From positions 2,480,001 through 2,544,000 of the forward strand of contig NZ_CP090446.1 of NCBI RefSeq assembly GCF_021442025.1: 64,000 nucleotides of DNA, written 5' to 3'. Positions 9,361 to 17,886 of this stretch are shown here, in pieces; within the stretch, counting starts at the first letter, position 1, and every line of letters starts with the position of its first letter. The notes below the pieces were generated by a model that was given only the letters and a program-made list of their open reading frames with translations, made no database searches and was not told where the DNA came from. Both the position numbers and the translations under genes were made by a program. Origin of the DNA: Sphingobacterium sp. SRCM116780. GTDB taxonomy: Bacteria; Bacteroidota; Bacteroidia; Sphingobacteriales; Sphingobacteriaceae.

Positions 9361-12300
9361 TTAAAATTTAAAATCAAGAGATAAACCGATGTAACGCGTA
9401 GAAGGATCTTGCAGATTGCCATCATTCCCAACTCCAAAATCAGGATCGATATAAGGTACCTTTTTCCACATAGCCAAGTTATAACCAAATAGAGAGGCAT
9501 CCAAAGCAGACAAATGTTTCAGTTTGAACAATTTATTTACATCGTAACCAACGGATATCCTTCTCAATTTGACAAATGAACGATCAAACACATTGGCAAA
9601 TAATTTATTTTCAGCTTCCGTTACACGCCCTTGATAAGGGTAGTTTTGACTCCAAGCCTGCCAGTCAACCGCTTTACTATTCTGAGCATAGGTACGCGTA
9701 TCCGATGTGATATTTCCATTGACATCTCGTGTCAACTCACCTCCTGTCACAATAACTCCTTCAGGTACATAGATCGGTTTACCTGCATCATATTGTTCCT
9801 GTCGGTATAATACGGATGAAGGATGTTTACCACCCCACCACATCTTTTCGATTGTCGTTGAGTTCATGACCCCTCCGATCGAACCATCGATATCCAGGTT
9901 GATGGTAAAATCTTTAACCTTAAATCTATTTGCAGATCCAAATTGCCAATCAGGTTGGAAATAACCTAAATATTGTGGAAAAGGATTCCGGATTGGCATT
10001 CCTGTATTCGGGTTTAAAATCAGTTCTCCATTTGCAGATTTCTCCCAAACAGTAGCGTAATAACTGTCTGCACGATCACCCTTTTTTAAGTTTCCATATT
10101 TAAGATTATCGTTATATATTTCTTCCAGACGTTGAACCGCCCGAGACCAATTGACCGTAGAAGTCCAAGAGAATTGTTGCTGTTTGATGATATTACCAGT
10201 CAAAGAAATTTCCAAACCATGCGTACGATAGCGATTTCCATTCACTTTACGCGAAGTAAAGGCCGATGCTTGTGAGATACTTAAATCAATGATTTGATTT
10301 TTATCAACGACATTGTAATAAGTAACATCTGCGGTCAATCGATTTTTAAAAAAAGCAAGTGAGGTACCCAATTCCAAAGAAATAGACTGTTGAGGCAAAA
10401 TATCTGGATTGATGATACCTTCTGGATAGGTCACAGAAGGAGTAGAACCGTAGGTCACATCCTTTTTATAAGTCGCCATGATGCTATAAGGATCCAAATC
10501 GGAAGAAACTGAAGCCCAAGAACTATATAACTTAATAAAATCAATTTGATCAGGAAGGCTAAAATAATCTGATATAACCGTACTCAACGACACGGAAGGA
10601 TAGAAAAAAGATTGGTTTGATTTAGATAAAGTTGAAGACCAGTCATTTCTTCCTGAAAAATTCAAGAAAGTCGATTTAAACAAGTTCAAATTGACCGATG
10701 CATAAGCACTTCGGATAATTTTTTCTGTAAACAAACTCTCTGCCTTTGCAGGTCCCTGTGTATTGCTTAAACTATAAACAAAGGGAACCACCAAACCATC
10801 TGTCGTTTGATACAATTGACGGTATTCTCTTTTGAAAGTAGAAGATCCTGCATTTACTGTAAGTCCAAATTGGTCAGACAATTCTTTTGTATAGGTTGCC
10901 AGTACATCCGCGTCAAAATTCAATTGTTTGCTATCCCAATTTTTATAGTCCCCATTTCTAGAATCACCATAGTTCATATACGATTTGGGGCTCTGCATAT
11001 CTTGAAAGCTATTTTTTTGACGAGCAGCTGCACGTCCTTTTACTGTAAACTCAGGTGTAATCCGCCAAGTCAAAGCCGTTTGACCTTGCAAGACATCTTG
11101 ATCGTAAACTTGATTAAGTTCATATGCCGCAAAATAAGGATTGTTATACCAAGCATAATTGTAATTTGCCTGACGATATCCCTCTTGACCAGGTATATAG
11201 CGATGTTCATTCAGCTCCTGCCCATTCACATCATTACCCATCCATAATAAGATGGTATACATATGATTTTTCGGACCATATCCATAACGAGGATAGTTTG
11301 GAGATTTTACCTTATTATAAGAAAGATTCAGATCCAATTGCACTTCAGGTCTGAATCGAAACGAAGTATTCAAATTTAATCCTCCAGTGCTCAACTTGGT
11401 ATTAGGCACTTGTCCCTTTTGGAACGCATATTTTCCAGATCCGAAGATGCTTACTTTTTCTGATCGGTATGAAACAGTCGCATTATTCTCCGTAATCAAT
11501 CCTGTACCTAAGAAGTCATTCAAGTTATCATGCGATACCCAATCCGTGGGTACCCGCTCATAACGTGATTTATTATCATATTTGGTACCCTTGACATCTC
11601 CCCACCAAGGAGTAACTTCTCCTGTTTCTTTATCACGTATGGGGCTATTCCATTGCGGCACTTGAAGACCAATGTCTAATTTTGGTCCCCATGTCATATC
11701 CCCATCCGAAATACCGCCATCGGCACCATCCCAAAATTCATATTTCCCATTCGAACCACTACCAAACTCCTTTTGTGATTCTGGGAAGACAGTAAAACCA
11801 GCGGAGAACATATTGCTGGTACCTACTGAAAATTCCAATCGATCACTTTTGGCACTTTTAGTTGTAATCAAAATGGCACCATTCTTACCACGGGAACCAT
11901 ACAGAGACGAAGCTGCAGTACCCTTCAGCACATTGATATTTTCAATATTCTGGCTTGGCATATCAAAAAAATCAGTTTCTACAGGGATACCATCCACAAC
12001 GATAAGTGGATTTTTACCGCGAAGCTGAAAAGAAGGAGCTTGAAAGATTCCCGTTGGATTATTGACTGTCAAACCCGAAACCTGGCCAGTTAACGCCGTA
12101 CCAATGTTCATGGTTTTGGATTCTTTTAAGACATCCAATTTTACCTCTTGGGTGGCATAACCAATTTGCTTCTTCTGTTGCTTGATTCCGATAGCGGTAA
12201 CCACCACTTCATCCAACTTCGATTCGTCCTTTTCAAGTACAATTTCTAAGGGTATTTTACTTACAGTGACTAATTGGGTTTTATAGCCTAAAGAAGAAAT

Positions 12301-12591
12301 TCGAATCTGGTCTCCTGTTTTTCCTTTGATCGAGAAATTTCCATTAAATTCTGTACGTGTACTCTGCTTATTGGTTTCATTAATAATTGTACCACCATCA
12401 ATGGGTTTATTATCTTGGTCACGAATGACGCCCTTGATTGTTTCTTGATTCAAGTCAACAGTTCCAATAATCGCTGTTGATAATAGTTTGTTCGCCCAAA
12501 CCACCTCTGGCTGCATCGCATATAGGAGTGCTACACATAGAGTGATTTGTGAACTTTTTCTAAAAAAAGGTAATTGATATGGTTTCTTCAT
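9361..12591 (-). CDS. SusC/RagA-family TonB-dependent outer-membrane transporter (phospholipase operon)
   Basis: 1076 aa. Signal peptide, a carboxypeptidase-regulatory-like domain at about 50-115 (IKGVIRDQDNKPIDG), the TonB-box-like motif LDEVVVTAIG at about 122, a plug domain (PLIVVDGIPVET, LKGTAASSLYGSRGKNGAILITTK) and a 22-strand barrel ending in GLSLDFKF with a terminal Phe. No STN domain is present, so it is a transporter without the usual anti-sigma signalling module. First gene of the SusC-SusD-PLC operon; the 143 bp upstream are AT-rich and I see no clear TAnnTTTG box there. Confidence 0.94.
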   Translation of the reverse strand: MKKPYQLPFFRKSSQITLCVALLYAMQPEVVWANKLLSTAIIGTVDLNQETIKGVIRDQDNKPIDGGTIINETNKQSTRTEFNGNFSIKGKTGDQIRISSLGYKTQLVTVSKIPLEIVLEKDESKLDEVVVTAIGIKQQKKQIGYATQEVKLDVLKESKTMNIGTALTGQVSGLTVNNPTGIFQAPSFQLRGKNPLIVVDGIPVETDFFDMPSQNIENINVLKGTAASSLYGSRGKNGAILITTKSAKSDRLEFSVGTSNMFSAGFTVFPESQKEFGSGSNGKYEFWDGADGGISDGDMTWGPKLDIGLQVPQWNSPIRDKETGEVTPWWGDVKGTKYDNKSRYERVPTDWVSHDNLNDFLGTGLITENNATVSYRSEKVSIFGSGKYAFQKGQVPNTKLSTGGLNLNTSFRFRPEVQLDLNLSYNKVKSPNYPRYGYGPKNHMYTILLWMGNDVNGQELNEHRYIPGQEGYRQANYNYAWYNNPYFAAYELNQVYDQDVLQGQTALTWRITPEFTVKGRAAARQKNSFQDMQSPKSYMNYGDSRNGDYKNWDSKQLNFDADVLATYTKELSDQFGLTVNAGSSTFKREYRQLYQTTDGLVVPFVYSLSNTQGPAKAESLFTEKIIRSAYASVNLNLFKSTFLNFSGRNDWSSTLSKSNQSFFYPSVSLSTVISDYFSLPDQIDFIKLYSSWASVSSDLDPYSIMATYKKDVTYGSTPSVTYPEGIINPDILPQQSISLELGTSLAFFKNRLTADVTYYNVVDKNQIIDLSISQASAFTSRKVNGNRYRTHGLEISLTGNIIKQQQFSWTSTVNWSRAVQRLEEIYNDNLKYGNLKKGDRADSYYATVWEKSANGELILNPNTGMPIRNPFPQYLGYFQPDWQFGSANRFKVKDFTINLDIDGSIGGVMNSTTIEKMWWGGKHPSSVLYRQEQYDAGKPIYVPEGVIVTGGELTRDVNGNITSDTRTYAQNSKAVDWQAWSQNYPYQGRVTEAENKLFANVFDRSFVKLRRISVGYDVNKLFKLKHLSALDASLFGYNLAMWKKVPYIDPDFGVGNDGNLQDPSTRYIGLSLDFKF

Positions 12592-12734
12592 GCTACAAGA
12601 TTTTGCGCAAAGAAATGAGAACCATGTTAAAGAAGAATTAAACTCATATTAATTTTAAAACGATAAAATTAATCTAACAATTTATTAACGTGATATTATT
12701 ATTTTAAATATTTTATAGTACGATGCTTATACAC

Positions 12735-14315
12735 TTATCCCAACCCAGGTAATAGCTCATCCGCTCTAAAATTCCATCTTTTAAGTGGCGCTACCGCAGG
12801 CCCATTCAACAAATTACCGTCTGCTGCATAGCGCGCCCCATGACAAGGACAGTCCCAACTTTGTTCCGCATTATTCCATTTAACAATACAAGAAATATGT
12901 CGGCAGACTGGGTTAACGCCAAAAACTTTCCCATTTTCATCTTTGAAGAGACCTATTCGTTCCCCTTCATACTTCAACACTTTTCCCTCTCCTCGACTCA
13001 TCTCAGCAAATCCTTCTATTCTTTCAACGGCACAACGATCTTGGACAAAATGCTTGACGACATCCGTCTGCTCTCTCAACACATCCTGAAAAGCTGCTAT
13101 CGGGCCAATCCTAGCTGGTGCATACAATTCTTGATAATTACATTTTCCTTCTTGAATCAGATTAGTGATCATTCGTCCTGATAAGGTCCCGAATATCATC
13201 CCATTTCCGCCAAAACCTGTGGCAATAAATTCGTTCCTTTGTCCTTTTCCAGGATAATAACCAATAAAAGGTAAGCTATCTTGACTTTCATAATATTGAG
13301 AAGACCATTGGTAAAGTTTTCGTTTAACGGAAAATAGCTTTTTTACAAAAGCTTCCAGTTCTAAAAAATTTTGCTGTTCATTATCGTGGTGGGCAGTTTT
13401 ATGATCTTGTCCCCCTACCATGAGACAGGATTTCCCTTTATAGAGTACCGTTCTGAAATAATGAAAAGGATCTTTCATATCATAAACCAGATCTCGTGGA
13501 TAAATCTCTCGTTCATCTAACTCCCAAACCTGTATATAACTTCGATAAGGCACCAACCTTAAATTCATAAACTGAACACCTGGCGGAGTATGGGTGGCGT
13601 AGACCACTGCATCTGTCAAAAACACCTGTCCATCTGCTGTCTTCACTTGAAATCTATGATGCTCTTCCTGTACCTGTTGTACTAAAGTATTTTCAATCAC
13701 CTGTCCACCCAATGCTACAAATGCTTTCTGCAACCCCATCAGGTATTTCGTTGGATGAAAACGTCCCTGCTCTTCAAATTTTATTGCATATACACAACCT
13801 ACAGGAAGCGGGGTTTCGAACACTTCTTCACAGGCTATACCTACTTGATGGATCGCTTTTTTGATTTCCATTAATTCCCCCTCTTGTTCTTCATCCTCAG
13901 CATACATATATCCAGAACAAGTCATAAAGTCACATGAAATCTGATAGTGTTCAATATTGCGCGAAATGTGTGCGATAGCCTCACGTGCAGACTCTAGAAC
14001 CTCCTTTGCTTTTTCAATTCCATGTTGTTTGATAATTTGCGAATAAGGCGTATCCAATACGGTATTAAGGTGCGCAGAAGTACCACTTGTGGTACCGAAA
14101 CCTATTTGATTCGCTTCCAAAATAACACAAGATTTTTTTTGCTCTTGCAACTGAAGAGCAGTCGTCATACCTGTAATCCCCCCTCCAATGATTATGACTG
14201 AATACTGTTTGATATGAGGATTAGCGGTAGATGCCTTGCTTACTACTTCCTGCCAGATGCTTCTATTTTTACCATCACGTTGCATAATTGAAATTTTTAG
14301 ATTAGGATTTATCAT
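12735..14315 (-). CDS. FAD-dependent oxidoreductase with C-terminal Rieske [2Fe-2S] domain
   Basis: 526 aa. DAO-type FAD-binding fold: dinucleotide motif IIIGGGITGM at residues 41-50, followed by ILEANQIGFGTTSGTSAH. A Rieske domain closes the protein, with Fe-S ligands C471/H473 (CRH) and C489/H492 (CPCH). The combination is a known family annotated as FAD-dependent oxidoreductase/Rieske protein, related to glycine oxidase-like enzymes; the substrate is not known. No signal peptide is seen, so it is cytoplasmic. ATG at 14285 is an alternative start that would drop the first 10 residues. It follows the DUF892 gene on the same strand after 89 bp, so the two may be co-transcribed in a stress-related unit. 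Confidence 0.9.
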   Translation of the reverse strand: MINPNLKISIMQRDGKNRSIWQEVVSKASTANPHIKQYSVIIIGGGITGMTTALQLQEQKKSCVILEANQIGFGTTSGTSAHLNTVLDTPYSQIIKQHGIEKAKEVLESAREAIAHISRNIEHYQISCDFMTCSGYMYAEDEEQEGELMEIKKAIHQVGIACEEVFETPLPVGCVYAIKFEEQGRFHPTKYLMGLQKAFVALGGQVIENTLVQQVQEEHHRFQVKTADGQVFLTDAVVYATHTPPGVQFMNLRLVPYRSYIQVWELDEREIYPRDLVYDMKDPFHYFRTVLYKGKSCLMVGGQDHKTAHHDNEQQNFLELEAFVKKLFSVKRKLYQWSSQYYESQDSLPFIGYYPGKGQRNEFIATGFGGNGMIFGTLSGRMITNLIQEGKCNYQELYAPARIGPIAAFQDVLREQTDVVKHFVQDRCAVERIEGFAEMSRGEGKVLKYEGERIGLFKDENGKVFGVNPVCRHISCIVKWNNAEQSWDCPCHGARYAADGNLLNGPAVAPLKRWNFRADELLPGLG

Positions 14316-14404
14316 GTATAGCTCTTAACGGAGTATAGTGAGCAGTTAAAAGCCAGCACCTACGTACTGATTTTTTAATATAGACTACTTATTTCTGCAT
14401 GCAC

Positions 14405-14890
14405 TTAATTCATGGCAACCTCAGTCAACAATTCGTTGGTCTCTCTCTCTTCTACTAACCTTTGTCCGAACATTTTTTTAGTTCCTGAACGTTCCAGTAG
14501 CATCGCATACGTGACCACGCAACCTGAGCTTGCTCCTTCATAATGTTGGACCTTTTGTACTGCTTCGATGAGTGCAGCAATCAGTACTTCTAAACTTTCT
14601 TGAAAATCTTCAATAATTTCATCAGCTTCCACCAATAAGTCTTCCATTGTTTGATATTTTCTCCCGTGCATCGGAATACCAAGATTGGAGAACGCGGTTT
14701 TAAGTCTTTCAATATGATCTGCTGTCTGTTGGTAATGGGTATCAAAAGCCACTTTTAATGCAGGACTGATGGCTGCTTTGGACATTTTTTTTAGCCCATG
14801 CAGTAACTGGTATTCCGCTCCTAAAATATCTTTTAACTCATCAACAAATAACTCCTGTAAATGCGCATTGGGTATGTTATCATTTTTCAT
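14405..14890 (-). CDS. DUF892 ferritin-like protein (YciE/YciF type)
   Basis: 161 aa, all-helical. The start (LQELFVDELKDILGAEYQLL) and the GLKKMSKAA and HYQQTADHIERL segments are characteristic of DUF892, a ferritin-like four-helix family related to E. coli YciE/YciF that is usually stress induced; its biochemical role is unsettled. The conserved Glu and His residues of the di-metal site family are visible in these helices. Upstream and same strand as the FAD/Rieske gene. Divergent from the phytochrome-like kinase gene, with repeats between. Confidence 0.88.
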   Translation of the reverse strand: MKNDNIPNAHLQELFVDELKDILGAEYQLLHGLKKMSKAAISPALKVAFDTHYQQTADHIERLKTAFSNLGIPMHGRKYQTMEDLLVEADEIIEDFQESLEVLIAALIEAVQKVQHYEGASSGCVVTYAMLLERSGTKKMFGQRLVEERETNELLTEVAMN

Positions 14891-14993
14891 CCGTTTTATA
14901 ATTATATCCCTTGTTTTGGCTATACATTAAGAGAACGTACCTGCTGGCTATTCGTTTTAACAGATTACAATTCCTGTAGTTATTTCCACCTAA

Positions 14994-15042
14994 ACACGTA
15001 TAAAACCAAAACCAACACGTATAAAACTGAAACGTGTATTTT
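14994..15042. promoter_or_regulatory. Direct repeat with inverted half-site in a divergent promoter region
   Basis: The 391-bp region 14891-15281 between the divergent DUF892 and phytochrome-like genes holds two copies of ACACGTATAAAAC (14994-15006 and 15015-15027), 21 bp apart, and then ACGTGTATTTT (15031-15041), which carries the same ACACGT core inverted. Two helical turns of spacing and a divergent location suit a regulator binding array. No regulator is identified. The rest of the gap is AT-rich with no gene that I can support. Confidence 0.4.
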
Positions 15043-15281
15043 CAATCAACATAAACAAAAAAAACAGCGATCTACTCAGGAAAATATAACGAGCAAAAGA
15101 TTAAAATGTAATTGGAAAAATAGCATCTGTTTGCACTGAATAGTAATCCTTCATCATTAACACGACGAAGATAAACCGCTGATTTTATGGACGAAAGAAA
15201 TTACATTTATAATAATTGCTATAAATATGCGTTATTATACATAACATTGCCTAAAGAGAAATTAAAGCCTATATAAAACAT

Positions 15282-17447
15282 ATGAAGTCGGTCGTAGAAC
15301 CATTTCCCTATGCAAGCGCACAAATCCAATCTTTTGGCTACCTTATCGTTTGTACATTGGATCTCCGTATTGTAGGAGTCACGGAAAACTTAGCTATACT
15401 TGTAGGACCAAATGAATCTTTTGGATCAGGATCCTGTTTGGAAAATTTTGTGAAGACCTGTTGTCCAGATTCTTCAGAAAAAATTTTGATCGCAATCCAT
15501 GAGATAGCCAGTTCAGTTTCTCCTCGCAAACTTATTCTTCATACCTTAAATGGGGTTACCTACTATATCCATATTTACGTCTATGGCGATCATCTTTATA
15601 TGGAATGGGAGCCGCAGATAGCGCAAGCGGTACTCGCTTCTGAAATGAATGAGATTGGTTTTTTGTTCGAACAACATCCTTCCGACACCTGGTATTCCCT
15701 CTGCTTTTCCATCCAAAAACTGATTGAATATGATCGCGTAGCTATTCTACAAGTTTCAGAAACACGTACCAGTCAAATTATTGCTGAAGCTTGTAATAAA
15801 CCCTATACACCACTATGGCAGAAAGTATTCTCGGAAGCCTATATGCCTGAAAATATCGTTCAGTATTATACCGATCGTGCTTATTTATATAGTCCTGATA
15901 TTCACCTGAAAAAACAAGCGTTACAAGCCAATACTTACATCGATCTCGCACCTTGCCTATTTAAAGGGTTTCCCGAAGAACATGAATTTTATATGAAAAA
16001 CATGGGGGTGACCGCTGCACTAATTTTTCGTATCCTGATTGATGGCCAATTTTGGGGCTTAGTCATTGCACACCATTTTTCATCGAAGAAAGTCGATCTA
16101 CAAAAAAGAAAACTATGTAGCTTTATTGTACAAAATGCTGCCAGCAAACATGAAGCACGTAGTAAACAAAATCGGTTAGAGCATCTTGAACAAGTCAAAG
16201 ATCTGGAAGGAGAACTCAAATCGATTCTATTAGAAAGCAAGACCATTCATGCTGGACTCGTACGCAATATGCAAAAGATCAAAGATCTTCCTAAAGCAGA
16301 TGGTATAGCCATCTATTTTCAAGGTGATGTTGTCTCCGATGGTCTCAGTCCTTCCGAATCCCAACTTGAAGAGATTGTAGCCCTGTTTAAAAAACAGTCG
16401 AAACGTCCACTCTTCAAAGATTATAATTTTCGGGAGAAACGAGGTCAAGAAATCAACGGGATCCTCGCCATCGCAGGTATACTTATCTTGGAATTAAATG
16501 ATTATGACGATCATTATATCCTCTGGTTTCGAAAAGAATCAATTACCGCTGTTCTTCAGATCGACCGTACTACAACTGTTGGACAAGCAATAAAAAAAGA
16601 AGAAAATAAAACCGCTGATCCCTATAAGATCTGGGAAAGAACCATGCGAGATGCCAGTATACCGTGGGATGACAATGATCTTAATTTTGTTCACAATCTT
16701 TATAACTTGATCAACGAAACGATCATCAGCAAGGCACGAGAACAGGAACGTATCAATGATGAACTGGTCTCATTGAATAATGAGTTGGAGCTCGTCAATT
16801 TTACGTTATCCCATGATCTTAAGAATCCACTATCTATTGTCAAGATGAGTATGCAATTTCTACAGGATAATGATTTGCCGAAAGAACAACAACAGAAATG
16901 GGGTAGCAATATGCTAAAAGGTATCGAGGATATCGAAAATTTGATTCATAATGCCGTGCAATTGTGTCAAACGCATACCTATCAATATACAAAAGAAAGC
17001 ATTCCAATGGCCCCTATTATCCGGGCGTTATGTCGAGAAGCTAAAATTATCCATAACAATACCAATAGTACTTTTCGTTTCGGTAAACTGCATCCGATAT
17101 GCGGTGAAAAAAGTGTACTCTACCAAATTTTTCTTAATCTGATTGGAAATGCTGTTAAATATTCGTCTAAGGAAAATGATCCACAGATCGAAATCCATAG
17201 TGAGTTGGAGAATAACCAAGTCACCTATTATATTCAAGATAATGGCATAGGCATCCCTTCCGAGCAGTTATCAGCGGTATTCGATGTTTATTACAGAGGA
17301 ACAAATGCGTCCCAATACCAAGGCAATGGGATTGGACTTGGACTCGTAAAGCGCATTATAGAGCGATTGGGTGGAAATATTGTCGTGAATAGCTCATTAA
17401 GTGTGGGCACGTTTATTAAACTCACATTTCCTGTGGATTGCACTTAG
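15282..17447 (+). CDS. Phytochrome-like sensor histidine kinase lacking the N-terminal chromophore cysteine
   Basis: 721 aa, no signal peptide or membrane helix. Domain order: PAS-like at about 5-110 (AQIQSFGYLIV aligns with the phytochrome IQPHG region), GAF at about 125-290, PHY-like at about 300-460, a coiled linker, HisKA with the phospho-accepting His in SHDLKNPLSIV (near residue 508), and HATPase (NLIGNAVKYSS; GNGIGLGLVKRI). The GAF carries the phytochrome signature EHEFYMKNMGV and DGQFWGLVIAHH, so both conserved chromophore-pocket His are kept. The Cys that binds biliverdin in bacteriophytochromes should lie at about residue 3; Ser/Lys stand there, and an in-frame stop (15252-15254) shortly upstream rules out a longer N-terminus. 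The PASDIP motif is also altered (YMPENIV). It may bind bilin non-covalently or have become a different sensor. No cognate regulator is adjacent. Confidence 0.88.
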   Translation: MKSVVEPFPYASAQIQSFGYLIVCTLDLRIVGVTENLAILVGPNESFGSGSCLENFVKTCCPDSSEKILIAIHEIASSVSPRKLILHTLNGVTYYIHIYVYGDHLYMEWEPQIAQAVLASEMNEIGFLFEQHPSDTWYSLCFSIQKLIEYDRVAILQVSETRTSQIIAEACNKPYTPLWQKVFSEAYMPENIVQYYTDRAYLYSPDIHLKKQALQANTYIDLAPCLFKGFPEEHEFYMKNMGVTAALIFRILIDGQFWGLVIAHHFSSKKVDLQKRKLCSFIVQNAASKHEARSKQNRLEHLEQVKDLEGELKSILLESKTIHAGLVRNMQKIKDLPKADGIAIYFQGDVVSDGLSPSESQLEEIVALFKKQSKRPLFKDYNFREKRGQEINGILAIAGILILELNDYDDHYILWFRKESITAVLQIDRTTTVGQAIKKEENKTADPYKIWERTMRDASIPWDDNDLNFVHNLYNLINETIISKAREQERINDELVSLNNELELVNFTLSHDLKNPLSIVKMSMQFLQDNDLPKEQQQKWGSNMLKGIEDIENLIHNAVQLCQTHTYQYTKESIPMAPIIRALCREAKIIHNNTNSTFRFGKLHPICGEKSVLYQIFLNLIGNAVKYSSKENDPQIEIHSELENNQVTYYIQDNGIGIPSEQLSAVFDVYYRGTNASQYQGNGIGLGLVKRIIERLGGNIVVNSSLSVGTFIKLTFPVDCT

Positions 17448-17736
17448 CATGCTGGATATATGTACCAGCAGGTATCCAGTCTTTACAATTTATAATCACT
17501 GAAAACCAAATAGCAAAGGATAGGTTTACTTGATTGTTATCATTACCAAACATCAAGATGTTAAAGAAATATCTCACTAAGACTATAATCAAGAATAAAC
17601 ACCTTTCCACACAGCCCTTCTCCCTTAAAAACTATTGAAAAATGGAATAATTGTCATTTTTCTACAGTATATATCTTCTTTTTCTTCTCTTTTCAAAAAA
17701 AAGTAAAATTAAAGTATACTTATCAGGTAGATTTTA
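17448..17736. other. Non-coding gap downstream of the phytochrome-like gene
   Basis: A weak hairpin follows the stop (GCTGG at 17451-17455 with CCAGC at 17465-17469; an alternative pairing is CTGGATA/TATCCAG at 17452-17479) and may serve as a poor terminator. The remainder is AT-rich and leads into the promoter of the next SusC operon. No gene supported. Confidence 0.4.
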
Positions 17737-17744
17737 TATATTTG
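17737..17744 (+). promoter_or_regulatory. Bacteroidota-type -7 promoter box (TATATTTG)
   Basis: Exact match to the TAnnTTTG -7 element used by the Bacteroidota primary sigma factor. It lies 18 bp before the leader ORF and 142 bp before the susC start at 17887, so it would give a long 5' leader. No convincing TTTG -33 element is visible at the expected spacing. Confidence 0.5.
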
Positions 17745-17762
17745 CACCTTATCAATTCAAAC

Positions 17763-17831
17763 ATGAAAAAAGATACTAAGTATACGCCTTCCAAACGAAT
17801 GCGTATAGGAGATATTTGTTATCATATTTAA
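17763..17831 (+). CDS. Candidate 22-aa leader peptide upstream of SusC
   Basis: An ATG just downstream of the TATATTTG box opens a 22-codon frame: a basic N-terminal part (MKKDTKYTPSKRMR) and the end IGDICYHI with a single Cys at residue 19. The 3' end of the ORF overlaps an RNA hairpin (17801-17848), and the next gene is susC at 17887. Position, size and overlap are those of a regulatory leader peptide. There is no proof of translation and no Shine-Dalgarno site, as is normal in this phylum. Not recognised as a named family. Confidence 0.4.
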   Translation: MKKDTKYTPSKRMRIGDICYHI

Positions 17832-17848
17832 CGATCTCCGACAAGACG
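17801..17848 (+). promoter_or_regulatory. Leader RNA hairpin overlapping the short ORF
   Basis: GGAGAT (17808-17813) pairs with ATCTCC (17834-17839), and outside them GCGT (17801-17804) pairs with ACGC (17846-17849 region) after unpaired bases. The left arm is inside the leader ORF and the right arm just past its stop codon, so ribosome position on the ORF could decide whether the stem forms. No U-run follows, so this would be a regulatory fold, not a simple terminator. Confidence 0.4.
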
Positions 17849-17886
17849 CACTATTTAACTATTTTAATCATTATCAATAATTTAAT

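Noticed and set aside
9348..9500. N-terminal extension of the first SusD gene
   Set aside because: It would overlap the susC end by 140 bp and put the lipoprotein signal in the middle of the protein.
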